Assembly (NCBI RefSeq): GCF_027596085.1
Contig: NC_072456.1
Span: forward strand, 26,732,063 to 26,796,062
Reading direction: 5' to 3'
DNA from: Anoplopoma fimbria
Taxonomy: Eukaryota; Chordata; Actinopteri; Perciformes; Anoplopomatidae
DNA length: 64,000 bases
In this document: positions 21,863 to 63,383 of the stretch, in pieces
How the letters are laid out: each line of letters starts with the position of its first letter
Numbering within the stretch: the first letter of the stretch is position 1
The notes under the pieces: model-generated
The model's database searches: none
What the model was told of the DNA's origin: nothing
Seen by the model: the letters and a program-made list of their open reading frames with translations, nothing else
Made by a program: the position numbers and the translations under genes

Positions 21863-23757
21863 TTCTTTTTGCATGATGAAACGGTTGGTCTATAAAATGT
21901 CAGGAAATAGAAGAAAAAAAAGTCCATCCCTGTTTTTAAAAGTTCAAAGATATTCACTTCATAACTATACAAACGGATGGAAAATCTCTTATTTTTTTGC
22001 CATGTTTGCTTAAATAAATTACTTGATAGATTATCAAAACAGTTGCAGATTGTTTTTCTGTTGATCGGCTAATCGATTAGTTGATGCAGCTCTTTAAAGA
22101 AGACGGACTTGTATGAACTACAAGCATTGTTTTAATTATACTGGTAACCTGTTTTTAGGATAACATTTTGGGCAGTATTGTTTTGAGACAATAACCAGAA
22201 AATGACCAATCATCTGCCATGTGTATAACCTCTAGTTCTGATCTACATCCTTAGAAAAGAGGCTAAAAATGTGATCTGTGGTTAAGTCATGTTTCTTGAG
22301 CAAGGAACCGCAGAGGTTGTGTAGTGGAGTTGCAGCGGTGTGTTCCTCTAAATGCTGTTTTTGCATGTTTCTGAGCGCCGTCTCACAATGGTAACTTGCC
22401 AGGACAGAAAAAAAGAAACAAAAGGACAATTTTGATTAGGGTCTGGTCGGGTCACATTCTCACATTCTTCAGCGGTGACAACAGACTTCTCTGTGGGTTG
22501 CTTCACAACTGTCAGTCAGGACCGGCCAGAACCAGCCTGGACCTCTTTGTCTTGAGCGTCTGAACGTGGCATTGATTGTTCCTGTCTGCTGATGGAACAT
22601 GTAGCAGTATAGGTTCCCTACATGTAGATGGGAGAAGCAGCAGTGATCACACCGAGGCTGTGAGAAGCAGAATGTAGATTGTAAGCAAGAACAGAAAGCA
22701 ACAAAAGCGTCCTCACACAGCTGGGCTCTGAATGGATTAGAAGTGAACACTGACATTTAGATCTGAATATGTAAACCTCTAAAACCTAGCAGAACTATAA
22801 GAAAAAAGGTATCTATACAAACATAGTATATCTGACACTGACAGGACTGAATACTTCCTCTAACAACAGAGACGTTAGTAGCATCATGCACAAGTCTAAA
22901 TGTCACTATGGAAAACGAAACGGATGTGTGCTGGTGTTTTTTTCGTGGTAGACAAACATGCATACAAGTTTCGAATATATATAAACTATTTAATTGGGTT
23001 TCCATAATGGGTTTAATATTTAAGTGTTATAGTTTCTAGATATCACAACCGTTTAGGAGAGCAAGCCCTGGTCGGGGAATTCAACCTACGTTTTCCAGTG
23101 AATTGGTGTTGTCATAGTACACATAGAACACTTTACCACCAAAATGACAAATGACTCACTACTGTCACCGCTTAGGTGCAACCACTTCTCACACATAGTC
23201 TTTTAGATTCAAAGGAACACTTCACCCACAAAATGACCATTTATATATCAGTTATACTCCGTGTTACCTTGAGTCTATGAAGAACACTTCTTGTGCCTTC
23301 ACGGTGAACGAAGGATCAAAAAAACAGAGAAAATACTTTATGAATTGAAGTTAACAGAGGACGGGTTTAACATCAGCAGCACTTTATCAAAACATTTGTT
23401 TACTAACTCACACAGAACTCTTACAGTATAATCAAAGTCTCATTTATCCAGCTGTTTGTTCACTACTTCACAACACATGAATCTTCACTAAAGCCTGAAT
23501 ATTTAAAACCCTTAAGTCTCGCCTGGTTGAGTAGCGGGAGACTGTTTATGTGGAAGTGTTTTTAACGTTTTCACAAAGAGGCCTGTTTACCTCATTTATT
23601 TAAATTCATCTAGACTTTTCTCCACTTCTCCGATGGGAGCGTGTGAGAAAAACAAAGTAAAACGAGGTGAATAACCTACATTCAAATGCTCATTTTGTGG
23701 GTGAAGTCTTCCTTTTTAAATCTAAAGACATTGCATAAGAAGTGGTTGCACTGAGGC

Positions 23758-23772
23758 ACACACACACACACA

Positions 23773-23842
<70 letters not shown>
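23758..23842. repeat. (CA)n microsatellite
   Basis: CA run of about 40 units with occasional CAGA interruptions. Confidence 0.95.
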
Positions 23843-23848
<6 letters not shown>

Positions 23849-25252
23849 AAAATGTAGTTTTATTGCTTCATAATTTCAGGTTACACTTGCGAGCTCTGCA
23901 CAAGAAGGCAGGGTTGTAATGTTTGAGTGTAATGGCTGTTTGCACCATTAGAGGGCAGTGTAGCATTGTTTTGATATTCACCTTACCTGACACAGACCTC
24001 CAACTGTTTACTGACATCAAGTGGTGGAGAAGCAGTTCAGATATAAGCCCCCCCCCCCCAGCAGCTGACTGCAGATCGGACTCAGTCTTCTGGGCCGCGG
24101 CCCACCAGTTTTCCTGTTTTCTCCTGCTTGAAAGCAGAGCGAGAGGCGGGCGGGACCCAGAACGGCATTGGAACGCTGCACATTGTTCCCCGAGCTTCCT
24201 CTTCCACATTCCTGGGCTGATTGGGATCTGGGGCCTCCTGTGCAGGAGTATTGTTCTGACGGACCTGAACCCGACAAAACCACAGCTGCCTCCACTGACC
24301 ATTGTGGTGCTCGGGCCGGGTGATGCCTATCTTCTGCCTCATCAGTCATCCCTCTCTCTTTCTCTCTCCGACTCATTTAGTGAGTCCACCAGGATCTGCT
24401 GCCTCAGCCTCTCTGCATCTTTGCCTCAGCCTCAGTCTTGCAGTTTTACCCCACAAACGTCCCTCTTTGCAACTTAAAGCAAGTTCTATTTTTCTCTGGT
24501 GCGCAGTTAGTTTTTAGTCTTTGGCATCATAGTAATAGTCTGTAAGGGTTTGTGCTGAAAGTTTAAAGTAAAAATGCTTAATTTTAAACATTATGTTTTC
24601 AAGTTTTTGGAGTTTGATTTGTATATATTCCCTGAAAAATGCTTGATTGTCAAGAGAGTGCAGTGTTTCACCTACACACGCACTCATGTAAACCAAACAT
24701 CTTTATGTATTTGAAATGATACAATCCCATCGTCATATTTGTTATTTGTTGGTTGTCAGCTGGCATTTAAGCATTAAATATTCGTCCACTGCAGGTAACG
24801 TTAGTGATGCCATTCGGAGTTTGATCATAAGAATAGGCTCATAAATGAACGCTAATATCTTTGCTAATTGTTTAGCTGAAAATGCATTTTAAAGAACTTT
24901 TTGTATTGCTGCTCAAAACTACTATGTGATTACATACTAGAATATTATTGCAATTTTCTTAATTGTCTTTTTCTCACAAAATAATCAAAAAGAATATGAG
25001 TCTTGATAGGGAACAGTACCGATAGGCAGTACAGATCCTAAGGCCTTGCAAACCCTGTCTGTCTGTAGTCCAAATACTTCTTTCTACTCTTTTTAATTTC
25101 CAACTTATTTGCGTTCTGGTTTGTCTTCTGACCACCAGAACAGACCAGTTAGGTGACATTAGAGGTCAGTCGTGCCACCCATTTGCAGCGGTGTTGTAGA
25201 AATGCTTTGATATTCAAAAGGCTAAATGCATCCCTGAACTCCAAATCAATTA

Positions 25253-25278
25253 TTGTTGTTGTTGTTGTTGTTGTTGTT
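25253..25278. repeat. (TTG)n microsatellite
   Basis: About eight to nine TTG units. Confidence 0.9.
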
Positions 25279-27399
25279 TTGTGTCTCCGGTGTCCAGCAG
25301 CGTCTGAAGACTCCTCTTGCTTTTAAAACCTGATGGGACCACATCGTTGTCACCACCGTCCTTTTTAAGATGGTGCTTTTATAGCGAGACCCTAAATGTT
25401 GTTTCCTGTTTAACAGCTACTTTCTACGTAGACTGTAAAGGTTTAATATGCATTTAACAGTAGATTAATGTGATTTTATGAGGCGTTTTCAGAGTCCAGC
25501 TCTCTGACTCCAGCTCTAACGAGCCTTCTGGTTGTTTGCCATCAAATCTTGCTGAGCGTTTTCTTTTTTCCCAGCAATATTGGACTTGTCAGTAGATTTC
25601 AACACTTACTGCAGCCTGGTGTGGTTTTCTGCCAGCTGGCCTCTAGAGGGCAGAGTTCTGGCCAAACTGCTGCACTGCATTTCACCATTGCAATCTTTCA
25701 CTGTGTGTGCTTCCTCTGCAGACAAGAATCAGTGCTGGATAAAAGTCATAAAGAAAACACAGTCGAAATGAATAGATAACTGTGAGGAAAATAAATGCTC
25801 TTCTGTATTAAAACAGTTCCATCATCTCAGTGAGATTTTCACAGGCTGCAGCAGAGGCTTTAAGCAACTCCTTTATTTATCAATGGTCTAACAATCAATG
25901 CATTATTAGAGGGAATCTTCACCCAAAGGAATACTCTCCTCTGATAGGGATGGTCTTTTGGACATTGAGACTATAGTTCTGTTATATATCTTATTAAATC
26001 GTGCTATAGGCATCGTTAACACCTACCTGAAGCATAATGTTATCCACTTCAGGGCTTACCACAGCAGGACAAACTGGACTGGATTTAGATCTCCCATCAC
26101 GTTGAAAGGTCAGCACTAGATTACTTTAGATAATGTGTTCACTGTAAAGTGAGCATCGCATCCCTACTGCTGCTTCTGACATTGCACGGATAATTTAACA
26201 TTATTCACGACAAAGTAACTTACCTTTTGTAATAAGTTGCCACTTTTGACGTTGAAACATAAAGTAACTTTTTAACTTGTATTATTTTAACATCATCGTC
26301 TTTTTGTTGTACACAATTTAAACCTGCATTATGAGGTTTTAGACTATGTGGATAAAAACGACTCCAACCGATAGAATAACTTTTCATGCAACTATCTGCA
26401 TTTCGGGGTATCTAAGACATTCGGCTACGTTTACACTGCAGCACTGCATCCCTCTCAAAAGTCCATTCATTTAGCATTTACCTCTCATTTGGTCCACCGC
26501 CTCTTGTGGAAACGTCTCGCTCTTTAAACTTTCTTGAACCAGCCTCTTGTTTATTGTCTCTCTGCTGTTTATTGCACAAGACATGTGGTAACAAACATCC
26601 ACCTTGTCCTGCAGGAGAACGAATAATGAGATAATAATGAGAGTTTTCACTGAGTCACTCAATATTAAGTTTAAAATACTTAATGTAGTGTTAATTGGAG
26701 CCCGATAGAATATGTTTTGTGCTGTTTTGTTTTTATTGCCCTATTGTGTTATTGTGGTGCATAGGAAATGATGACTCAGCAGAAAAAGGCTTTATCTTAA
26801 AGGTGTTTGCTGCACAATGCTGCTACAGTCCTCTTTGTGAGTGTTACAGCATTGTATTGCTGTTGAGGACTGGCTGTGTCGATGCTATTTCTTTTTTTGC
26901 ACTCTGTCCCAGAGAACAGCAAATTGATGATTTCTTCAGGCGGCGAGCTTTTTTTTATTTATTTTTTGACGAGAGTCAGCACAGCGCAGTCCCTCTCGCT
27001 CGCTCCTCGGCTCGGGATACTTGGACGGGTTTGAGTTTGCTGCAGGTACAAGCTGTGCAGCCGAGCAGAGCGCAGCAGTCTGTCATCACCCCGTCTCACT
27101 TTGCTTATTCTGCTTCTCTTCATAGCGGCCCTGCGCAGTCGGAAAGAAGAGAAAGCGAGGGGGATGTGAGGAAGCTCTTGTTGTTCTGAGTGAGTTAGAA
27201 AGAAAGCAAAGAAGCGTTTGTGTTTGTGTGTGAATGCTAAACTAGTAACAACACTCCAGCGATGATAAGGGCTATCAGTGCACACAGGCTGTGCCGGAGC
27301 AGACAGCTCCTCTGAGCTTTCCCACTTCCTTTACTGTCACTCAATCTTCTTCCTCCTCTCGGCCTGGAGAGCAGCACACGGGCCCTCAGGGTGTGGCCG

Positions 27400-27600
27400 G
27401 CCTCGTCTCTGTTGTGATTGGCCGGCTGCCCCGTGGCTGGCGTTATCTCCCGTGGAACATGTTTCTAGTCCCACCCTTCAAGATAGTGCTTGACACTCAA
27501 AAACGGTAGCCCCGCCCCAACTCACGATGACGTCACCGCCCCGTGCAAAAAGTGGCATGTTTGTTTTTTGCTTCCAGAGGTGAGCAGACAGGTAAAAGTT
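27400..27600 (+). promoter_or_regulatory. Internal promoter-like block (P2) with consensus CRE
   Basis: ATTGG (inverted CCAAT) at 27417-27421, GC box CCCCGCCCC around 27510-27518 and a perfect CRE TGACGTCA at 27528-27535. CTTCCAGAG then meets a strong donor GTGAGC at 27580, so a short non-coding first exon could end at 27579. Confidence 0.55.
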
Positions 27601-27851
27601 GCAGCGTCTGAAGTTTCTCGGCACTAACTGGTAGAGGAAGGAAGCTGCTTTACTGAAGCCGTCCGACGTGCCAAACTACTTCAGAGGTAGTATCTGATCT
27701 CAGGGGCCACACGTACCGGTCCTGATAGTGCAGCTGGAGACGGGGACTGCTGTCAATGGGGTGAACCAGACCAGCTTGTTTTTGGAGAATGGCATGGAGC
27801 ACGCTGTCGGATTCCACACCCGAGTGAAAGACGAGAAAAGTCTTGTGGATC

Positions 27852-28080
27852 ATGGATTTTCTGAAGAGCCTGGTTCCATCCTCCATGTCAGGAGAGGGGC
27901 CCGTTGATCATGGGGGGGGCTTGCCCCGGGACACGGGTCCACGTCTCCTCCGTATGAAGCGCCTGGGCCTGCTGGCCATGGGTCAGACCATCGAGGAGGT
28001 CCTAGTAGACCCAAATGTAGAGGTAGAACCGGGGATCAGCTCCTCCAAGCAGGCCCGCAGGAACCAAACCCGCCTCAAAG
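27852..28080 (+). CDS. Candidate alternative coding first exon of fryl (P2)
   Basis: The ATG at 27852 has a strong context (A at -3, G at +4) and an in-frame TGA at 27825, so the start is well defined. The frame runs 76 codons (MDFLKSLVPSSMSG at the start; RLLRMKRLGLLAMGQTIEEV in the middle; ISSSKQARRNQTRLK at the end) to a donor GTACAA at 28081, leaving phase 1. This is the phase needed by the fryl exon at 44530, so joining would be in frame. I do not recognise the peptide. It could be a fryl isoform N-terminus, a separate small gene or a chance frame in GC-rich DNA; the antisense strand is also open over part of it. Confidence 0.4.
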
Positions 28081-30059
28081 GTACAACTGGATGCAGCTGC
28101 ACCGTGATGCAGAAGTTATCTGTTCTGATTCTTCATCTAACTAGGCAACTTTTTTTATAACTAGTTTTTTTGTTTAGTGTTTGTTTGAGCTTTTTTATCA
28201 AACTTTTTTTAACCCCATTCTTTTATGCAAACATGCTAACATTTGAATAAGCAGAGCTTTGCTTTCACTTTAACAATTTCTGCCACATTCTTGCTAATTA
28301 TCAAATATTTGCATCAAAATTCAGTTTTGGCAAAACGATTAAAATAATTAGACAGTGAATCAATGAATGAATGAACATTGCTTGCGGTGATGAACCCACC
28401 TTGTTTTCAGGCTCTGTAGCTCTTTCTTTCTTTGAGCATTGTGTTGGTTTCACACACAGACTGTTGTCTTCTTGTGATGCTTATATTGAATAGTTCTCTG
28501 ATTAATAATAATGTTGTACCACAGCCAGTGTTCTGTAGCTTGGTTGTCCTGTACCGCTGTCATAATAAGGAAAAAAATAGGCAAAATGTGATTTAAAATG
28601 ACCACCCAGATATCTGCAGTTCATCTGTTTTTGGAAGACTAGTGTTGGAGTTGGAGGCCAAAATTGAGAGCCAAAGTATGAGTTGTGCTGACAATGTTAA
28701 TCCTCTGATGGAGGTCTACCATTGTGTCTATGGATACAGTAGTTAAAGGTTTAGATGTGTGTACACATGCGTATTATGTGTGCGTGCAGGCCGGGCCAGT
28801 TTGCATCAGTAGCGCTGCGATGACTTGTCGTCTGTGTGGCTTTTCTTTTTTATTTTGTTTGCTTTCAGCGCTACCTGTCAGAGCACGCTTGCTCCATGTT
28901 TGCTCGTGGCTGAAGCATTACTGAACTCTCCCTCCTGCTCTACTCACCTGTCCTCTTTAAGGAGAGGACTAGATAAGACCGCTAGCTATGCTAACAATGA
29001 TGAGGCTAAGTTGTGTCGGTCCACAAGTTTGTTTGGAGACTTGGCGAGCTGCGGAAATAAAGTTTTATCCAGCTGGACTTGATATTCATATTAACATGTC
29101 TTTTGACTGGGAAATCTTCTTTCAAACCTTTCCTTTCTTTTCTTTTCCAACTAGGAAACACCCGTCGTATTAGAAAATTCTCCTTTTTTCATCATGCTGC
29201 TGGTGGCAGGGGTCACAATGGTGAGTTATGTAGAAAACAAAAGAAGTGATGTGAAGGAGAGACTTGGCATTCTGGTGTGTTCATACCTCGGGATAATTCG
29301 CCCCTGTGTTTGAATCGGAGCGCCACTCCCTTGTTTCAGAACTGGCAGAGCCTGAGTTGGCTTTTAAGGTGGTGCTGCTCTTTCTTTGCACGCAGTGACA
29401 TCACCCAAGCACCGCCGAGTTCTTGGGAAGGTTTTTGATCGGGAGGGTATTTGGTTAATGGGTGCAACAGGGTTTTCCTGTTTGTGATTTGGGAGTGTTT
29501 GGAGCATGTGACTGAACATGAGTGTGAGCAGTCCGTAGGGTGTGTATCCAGACGGCCAGGACAGACTTATTCATCATGTTTCTGAAATAGTTTTTGACCA
29601 ACAGTACCTTCTACTTTATGCTGCAGACTCCTAGCTGGGAAAACGTTCTCCATAAACGCTCCTCCACAGCGAACAACCTGCAGACAGCTCATTTTTTGAA
29701 GAAGCGCTATGAGTAATGAGCTGACCTTTTTGTACCTGCATTAAGATGACTTTTAATTCGCATCATTCCACAGAGACGACACGCGTCTGACCTCAGAATG
29801 ACTCTCTGCTGAAATGAGGCGCCTCTCTTGATTCTGCGAGGCAAATCTGAGAAATGAGTTTGCTCCCCCTCAGCTTGAGTAGAGGAGAAAGGTGTCAGTG
29901 GTTTGAGCAAGGAGCTATTTATAAAGATGTTTTTGATTAGTCACAGTCATACAGCTAAAGAGCTTTATACAGGGGAAGCTGGCTAGGAGAAATCTGCACA
30001 ATCAGTATGTGTGTAAACAATAGGGGTATGAATCACCAGAGGCCCTACGAAACCAAAGG

Positions 30060-30315
30060 TATCACGATGTTATCACGATGTTATCACGATGTTATCACGA
30101 TGGTTAAGTCACAATACGATATAATCACGATGGTTAAGTCACAATACGATATAATCACGATGGTTAAGTCACAATACGATATAATCACGATTCGTGAATC
30201 AGGATACGATATTTTCACGATGCTTAACTCACAATGCGGTATGTTCACGATTCTTAAGTCACAATACAATATTATCACGATTCTTAAGTAAGGATACAAT
30301 ATTATCACGATCATT
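30060..30315. repeat. Minisatellite, about 30-bp period
   Basis: Repeats of TATCACGATGTTATCACGAT and then TCACGATGGTTAAGTCACAA with ATACGATATAA, degrading to the right. It leads directly into family B copy 2. Confidence 0.92.
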
Positions 30316-30319
30316 GTTT

Positions 30320-30790
30320 AAGTCATCTTTAGTTGTGATTTGCTCAAAACACACAATTCAATTGAAAAGGAAATAAAATATTGTATTTTTATTAATAAAA
30401 AAACATCTTGCCATTAGTAGTTAAAAGGATTTATTATAACTTGTTTAGACTTAGTGATAGGAAGTTAAACATAATAATTCATAAACATAAAAATTAAGTT
30501 TCTCGCTAAAACTACATATTCCAAGATCACATTTGAACACAGTATCTTTGCCCAATACTCATTTTCCCTGAACAGAGCCTGAACGCATCATAATGTAGCT
30601 GAATGGAGCCTCCGTCTGTCAGCTTTTAGCGGGGCTGCTGGTTTTAACACAGATTTGTTGTTTACATCATGGCGTTTCTCAGTGATTGGCGAACAGAAAG
30701 CATAAAAGCAAACTCCTGATTGCATGTTTTTATTTCACACTATGGTGGTTAAACGTTAAACTATGGTGGTTCTCTGCAGCTCACATGCTT
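30320..30790 (+). repeat. Dispersed repeat family B, copy 2
   Basis: Carries TGAACAGAGCCTGAACGCAT and CATAATGTAGCTGAATGGAG, shared with the other copies. Confidence 0.75.
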
Positions 30791-32959
30791 GCCGAGCCGC
30801 AAGGGGGGGGTATACGTACGAATCAGGGTTCGACAACGGTCCGTTACCCAACTAGTCCTGATAAATATAACAAGGGAGGGAAGTGAGGCGCTGTGCAGGT
30901 TTCAGAGTTGTGCTGCATACCCAGACTGCTGTGATGGAGCTAAACGGCGTGTCCTCTGCAGCCCGAGCTCCAACGGGGAGGTCAGGGATTGCATTACAGC
31001 CCTTATCGATTATTGTTCCCACCACTGCCCTTCAGAGAGGCCAGGACAGGAAATGCATCCTCCAGCCTGTGGGCTCCTGGGAGGACCAGCTCCCTCTGTA
31101 CTGACTGCAGTAAGGATGGCTAGCTGTCAACCAGCGCTCCCACTTTGTGAATGGAGCTACCATAACTCGCCTCGGTTGTGCATTTAGTTGAGATTATTCA
31201 ATCAGCAAGCTCTTCTTTCCAGGAAGTCTGTCATAATGTTGTTTATTTGAGGTCCTCCGCTTACGTCAGCTCTGTCGGACAGTAGCTCTTAGCCGTAATG
31301 TTCCCAGAGAGATGATGTTGTCAGTTAATTCTTCTGCATTCCTTAAACAATAAAGCTGGTTTACAGAAAACAGCGTCTGCCGAGGTCTCAGCGTGTTTAT
31401 ATGTGGACCGGTTTCCTGATAAGGGCGACATTATGAACTCTAATTCTGTTATTAAACATGATGTGTACACACAGATGCTGCCAAATTCCTCCTCCTGCCC
31501 TCGGAGCTTGAGCTGAAGGTCTTCAGTCTTTAACTAGTGTCAGTTACTCCATGAGGCTCCATGACACCCACACCCTCTGAACCTCAAGCAGTTTCAGGGC
31601 GTTCTCGTCACATTTCCCCTCACTGTGGCCTCCTGCACCTCTGTTTAACAGCACAATCATGGAAGTATAGAGAAGTTAAAAATCTATACACCCAACATTT
31701 TTCCAATTGCCCACAAGTGTTGGAAATATTATTATATTATATTGGTGAAAAACAATTTAGGTTCCATGTGTTGTGTGTGTGTGTATATATATCAAACGAT
31801 TTACATTTTTACAACCATTACTGACAACCTCTCCTCTCTGCTCTGTGATTTTTTTTGTCACATGACTGTTGGTCTCAGACGAGTCAATCATGGCTTCCTA
31901 GTTGCACTGAGGAGCTCAGAATTTTATGTTTTTAAGAGTATGTGGTTAAAGCAAACAGTTTATTCTGGGCGAGATTTTAAATGAGACATGTAGAATTAAG
32001 CGTTTTTGAAGAATTCTCACAATTTGAGGCTTCAGTTTCGTTGCTTTTCCTGACGGAAGCGACTGTAACACATGATGTGTTCACGAACCTTCGGAAAGTA
32101 GAAAATCATTAAAGTAATTTTCTTTATTTTATATGTTTTTATTTTAAAGAAAATATGCTTTTTCAAACCCACCAGCGGGTTTTGGTGGTTCAGAGACTTT
32201 GTCGTGACCCGTTGCATGCTTGTGTCAGGCAACACAAGTTAAGATGCTGAATCACGCAGGAGCAAAACATTGTCTAAGTAAATTAATTTCTATCATATTT
32301 GATAGAAAAAACTCACATTGCACAATTTAAGCAATCAAATGTGACGCCATGGCAATGAAACCAATGTACAAAGGAGTTCCACATCTTTGGTTCTGCTGTC
32401 AACCATGTGCTTTGATAAATTAATACTTTCAGACAGACATTGAGATGATATCACATTTAACTCAATTCAATAATAAGCACATGACTGAATTTGCAAACTC
32501 GTTATTTAATATAAGCCCAATATGATTTAACAGAATGAGACTTTTGTTGATCACCGTGGTAGTGTCACATTGAAACGTCCCTTCATGATTTACTGACTAA
32601 ATGTAACTGTATTATAGTTACTGCTGCAGAGGGACTCCAGAGAATCTGTGCTTGTTTAGTTTCCCTGCATCGGGGCAGCACCAGCAGCCGGGGCTTCACA
32701 AAGCATCTGCTTGTGTCGTGTTTGTTTGCAGTGAGCTCTGCCTCATTTTTGCATAACTTGTGTAGTGGAGGACATGTGACGAGAGGGAGAGAGACTGAGG
32801 GCGAGAGACATGAAGACTAAACCAAAAGAGGACAAAGAGCATTTGTCTTTTTGCTTTTCCCCTTCACAATGTTTTGTAAACAAACTTAATCCTGTGCCTG
32901 ACTACAAATTGCTTGATGTCATGAGGATCTGTTTTTAAAGTAATCAACACAAGTTTAAA

Positions 32960-33115
<156 letters not shown>

Positions 33116-33191
33116 AAATCGCGTTTTCTCACTGACAACGTTTACATGCAACAAATATTTAGATTTTTGCCCTTATTCTGAAAAAGACAAG

Positions 33192-33500
33192 AGGAGGAGT
33201 GACGTAGAGACGCCGTATACGTCTCTGGTGTCGACCTGTCAATCAGTGTGTAGCCCCGCCCTAAAGCATCCCCTGCTTTATGGTCTGTTTGACTCTAAAT
33301 GGAGCATCATTTACTAAATGAACATCATGCTGTATTGAAGAAGACTTGAAACTAGAGATTGAGACCATAAACTCATGTTTACAATGTTTACTGAGGGAAT
33401 AAATCAAGAGAGAAGTAGAGTCATTTTCTCATAGACTTCTATACAACCAGAGGAGTCGCCCCCTGATGGACAGGAGAGAGAATGCAGCTTTAAGACACTT
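33192..33500 (+). repeat. Dispersed repeat family A, copy 3
   Basis: Matches copies 2 and 4. It ends with GAGTCGCCCCCTGATGG, whose complement CCATCAGGGGGCGA (33456-33469) resembles a CTCF core. Confidence 0.9.
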
Positions 33501-34004
33501 GCTTTGGCTTCACTCTGAACAACCGGAATTTGCCGCTTGGTTAAATCATGTTTTGTTCAAAGTTTTCAACCATTGTTGGACCGTGTGACCTCAGCCTCCC
33601 TCTTTCATTCCTTCAAACACCTCGGCGTTGAGATATTTATTCATATCTAAAAACCCGTTGATATCCAACTCCATGATGTTTATCAGTAGGTGTGTTTCTC
33701 CTTCTTTTCTTTTGGACATGCATCTCTACTCCAGCTTTACAAACTGCTGGCTAGTTGGTTTGTGTTCAACGCACAGAGCTGCTGGTAAACAGGAAAGAGA
33801 CTTAAAAACCTCTATTTAAACGCATATTCTTAAGGCTCTGTATACATGCATAAAGATTGCTCATAAAACCCGGCTAATATCAACAAATCACAAATGTTTT
33901 AATCTTAAAATGCTCCATTTGGAATAATTAACAATATCCAAACGGAATATTATGTTAACATGAGCAAGATCAAATGCGGAATGTTGTGTTATTCTGAATA
34001 ATAG

Positions 34005-34005
<1 letters not shown>

Positions 34006-34096
<91 letters not shown>

Positions 34097-34115
34097 TGTG
34101 TGTGAGTGTGTGTGT
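34006..34115. repeat. (GT)n microsatellite
   Basis: GT run of about 110 bp with a few GG and AG interruptions. Confidence 0.95.
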
Positions 34116-34759
34116 CTACGCCTGGTAGCTTGTGGATGATGTAATGCAGTAATGACTCTGCTGGGTGTGAACGGTTAGTTAAACAAATAGATTAACTCTG
34201 ACCTGAGATCAGAAAACTGATAGAAAGTAGAAGGAACACAAAGTGATGAATTATCTTAACAAACAGTTCATCTATATTAAGAAGATGGAGATGTATATGG
34301 GACATAATTCAGAAACTTAATAGTTGTATTATTCTGGGGCAGAGCTCTGGATAGCCTTCTAGTTGTTATCCTCCCTTTTCTCTCTCTCTCTCCCTCTCTC
34401 CCATCCTCCCTTCTTTCCTTCTCCTCCCTCTGCAGTCGTGGATGACGCATCAGATTCTCGCCGTGCAGCTTACAGGAAGTGTCGTTCTCGATAGGCCGGC
34501 ACAGTAGCGGCTCAGACATGCGTATGCATTGCTGATCCACAGCCAGGGAACACTCGCAGCATTTTGATGACATCATCACCCACCCCCACAATCCCCCCCC
34601 CTCTCCTCCACCATCCACCATCCACCATCCACCCTCCCCTCCTCCTGCTGTTGAAACAAGCTCGCTCTCACTCCGGAGAAAGAAAGGAGCAGGCATCAGT
34701 TAAAAAAAAATAAAAAAGGAACAAGAGGAGGGGCTGCTCGTGAGCGAATGGGGAGGCTG

Positions 34760-34784
34760 ACGGCGCTTTAGTGGGCTAGGATTG

Positions 34785-34824
<40 letters not shown>

Positions 34825-35327
34825 AGGAAGAGGAGAGGGAATATTGCCGTGCATTGTTAAGACTTGTACTGCGTACTGTGCTGCTGCTGCTGTTTCTTCT
34901 CAAGAGCAAAAAGTTCGAACGCAGTTTTCGTCCTTCGCCTTCTCTGGATTTTCTGCTGCGCCGTAACGGGGGATGAGGGACTCGGTGGATTGGCAAACTG
35001 GCATCGGGCATCCGGGTGGAATACTTCTCTAACTAGCCGGGGCTATGCTCTCTCTCCTCTCATCCCAGGGAGGTTTCACTCCTCGGTGAACTCGTTGGTC
35101 GGAGGAAACAAACAAACTTATCCCCTCAGGAGTCTTTCAGGATGCTGCCTTTAACCAGCACCTGTGGAGGGTAGTCTTCACCTCCATCCTTCTGGGGAGG
35201 CAGGTGTTTATTTTGCGAGGGGAGTGGAATGTTTCAGGAGCCGTGTAGGCTTTGCGCGTTTCTGGGGGAAAGCTTAACTTTTATTTAATTTCTGAGAAAG
35301 AGAGAGAGCGAGAAAGAGAGAGCGGCC
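34760..35327 (+). promoter_or_regulatory. fryl: fryl internal promoter and 5' UTR (P3)
   Basis: Upstream of the coding first exon. It contains ATTGG at 34781-34785, a CA run at 34786-34826, then a GC-richer leader and a GA-rich run just before the ATG. The leader includes an in-frame TAA at 35286-35288, which fixes the ATG at 35328 as the N-terminus. Confidence 0.5.
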
Positions 35328-63274
<27,947 letters not shown>

Positions 63275-63383
63275 TGAGGAAAATATTGCGATAACTTGCG
63301 ATAAATAAACATGTACTTTGTAGCAGACCGATGTGGTAAATGGAGAGCTAATCAAAGCATTTCTGAGTCCATCTACCACCCTC

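Larger units (their letters stand above)
15821..27400 (+). other. fryl 5' intronic region, first part
   Basis: About 11.6 kb between the P1 exon and the 27.5-kb promoter-like block. It holds a GCTAGC-rich cluster (15886-16124), two exon candidates (16445-16605 and 20790-20859), several dispersed repeats listed separately, a perfect hairpin (19721-19802) and microsatellites. CTCF-like motifs occur at 23945-23958 and 25640-25653. I see no other gene. Confidence 0.5.

Noticed and set aside
26695..27189. 164-codon open frame on the plus strand
   Set aside because: Low-complexity composition, no domain, no splice context, and it lies in a repeat-rich intron upstream of the P2 block.
27650..27886. 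Antisense open frame opposite the P2 exon candidate
   Set aside because: No start context, splice sites or recognised motif. It is probably a shadow of the GC-rich sense exon, although it weakens the coding argument slightly.
30789..31187. Overlapping 132- and 73-codon frames
   Set aside because: No recognised motif and no paired splice sites; both frames are open in the same GC-richer stretch, which suggests chance.
34277..34696. 139-codon minus-strand frame rich in Gly and Trp
   Set aside because: Caused by the CCACCATCC repeats and C-rich sequence at 34560-34640.
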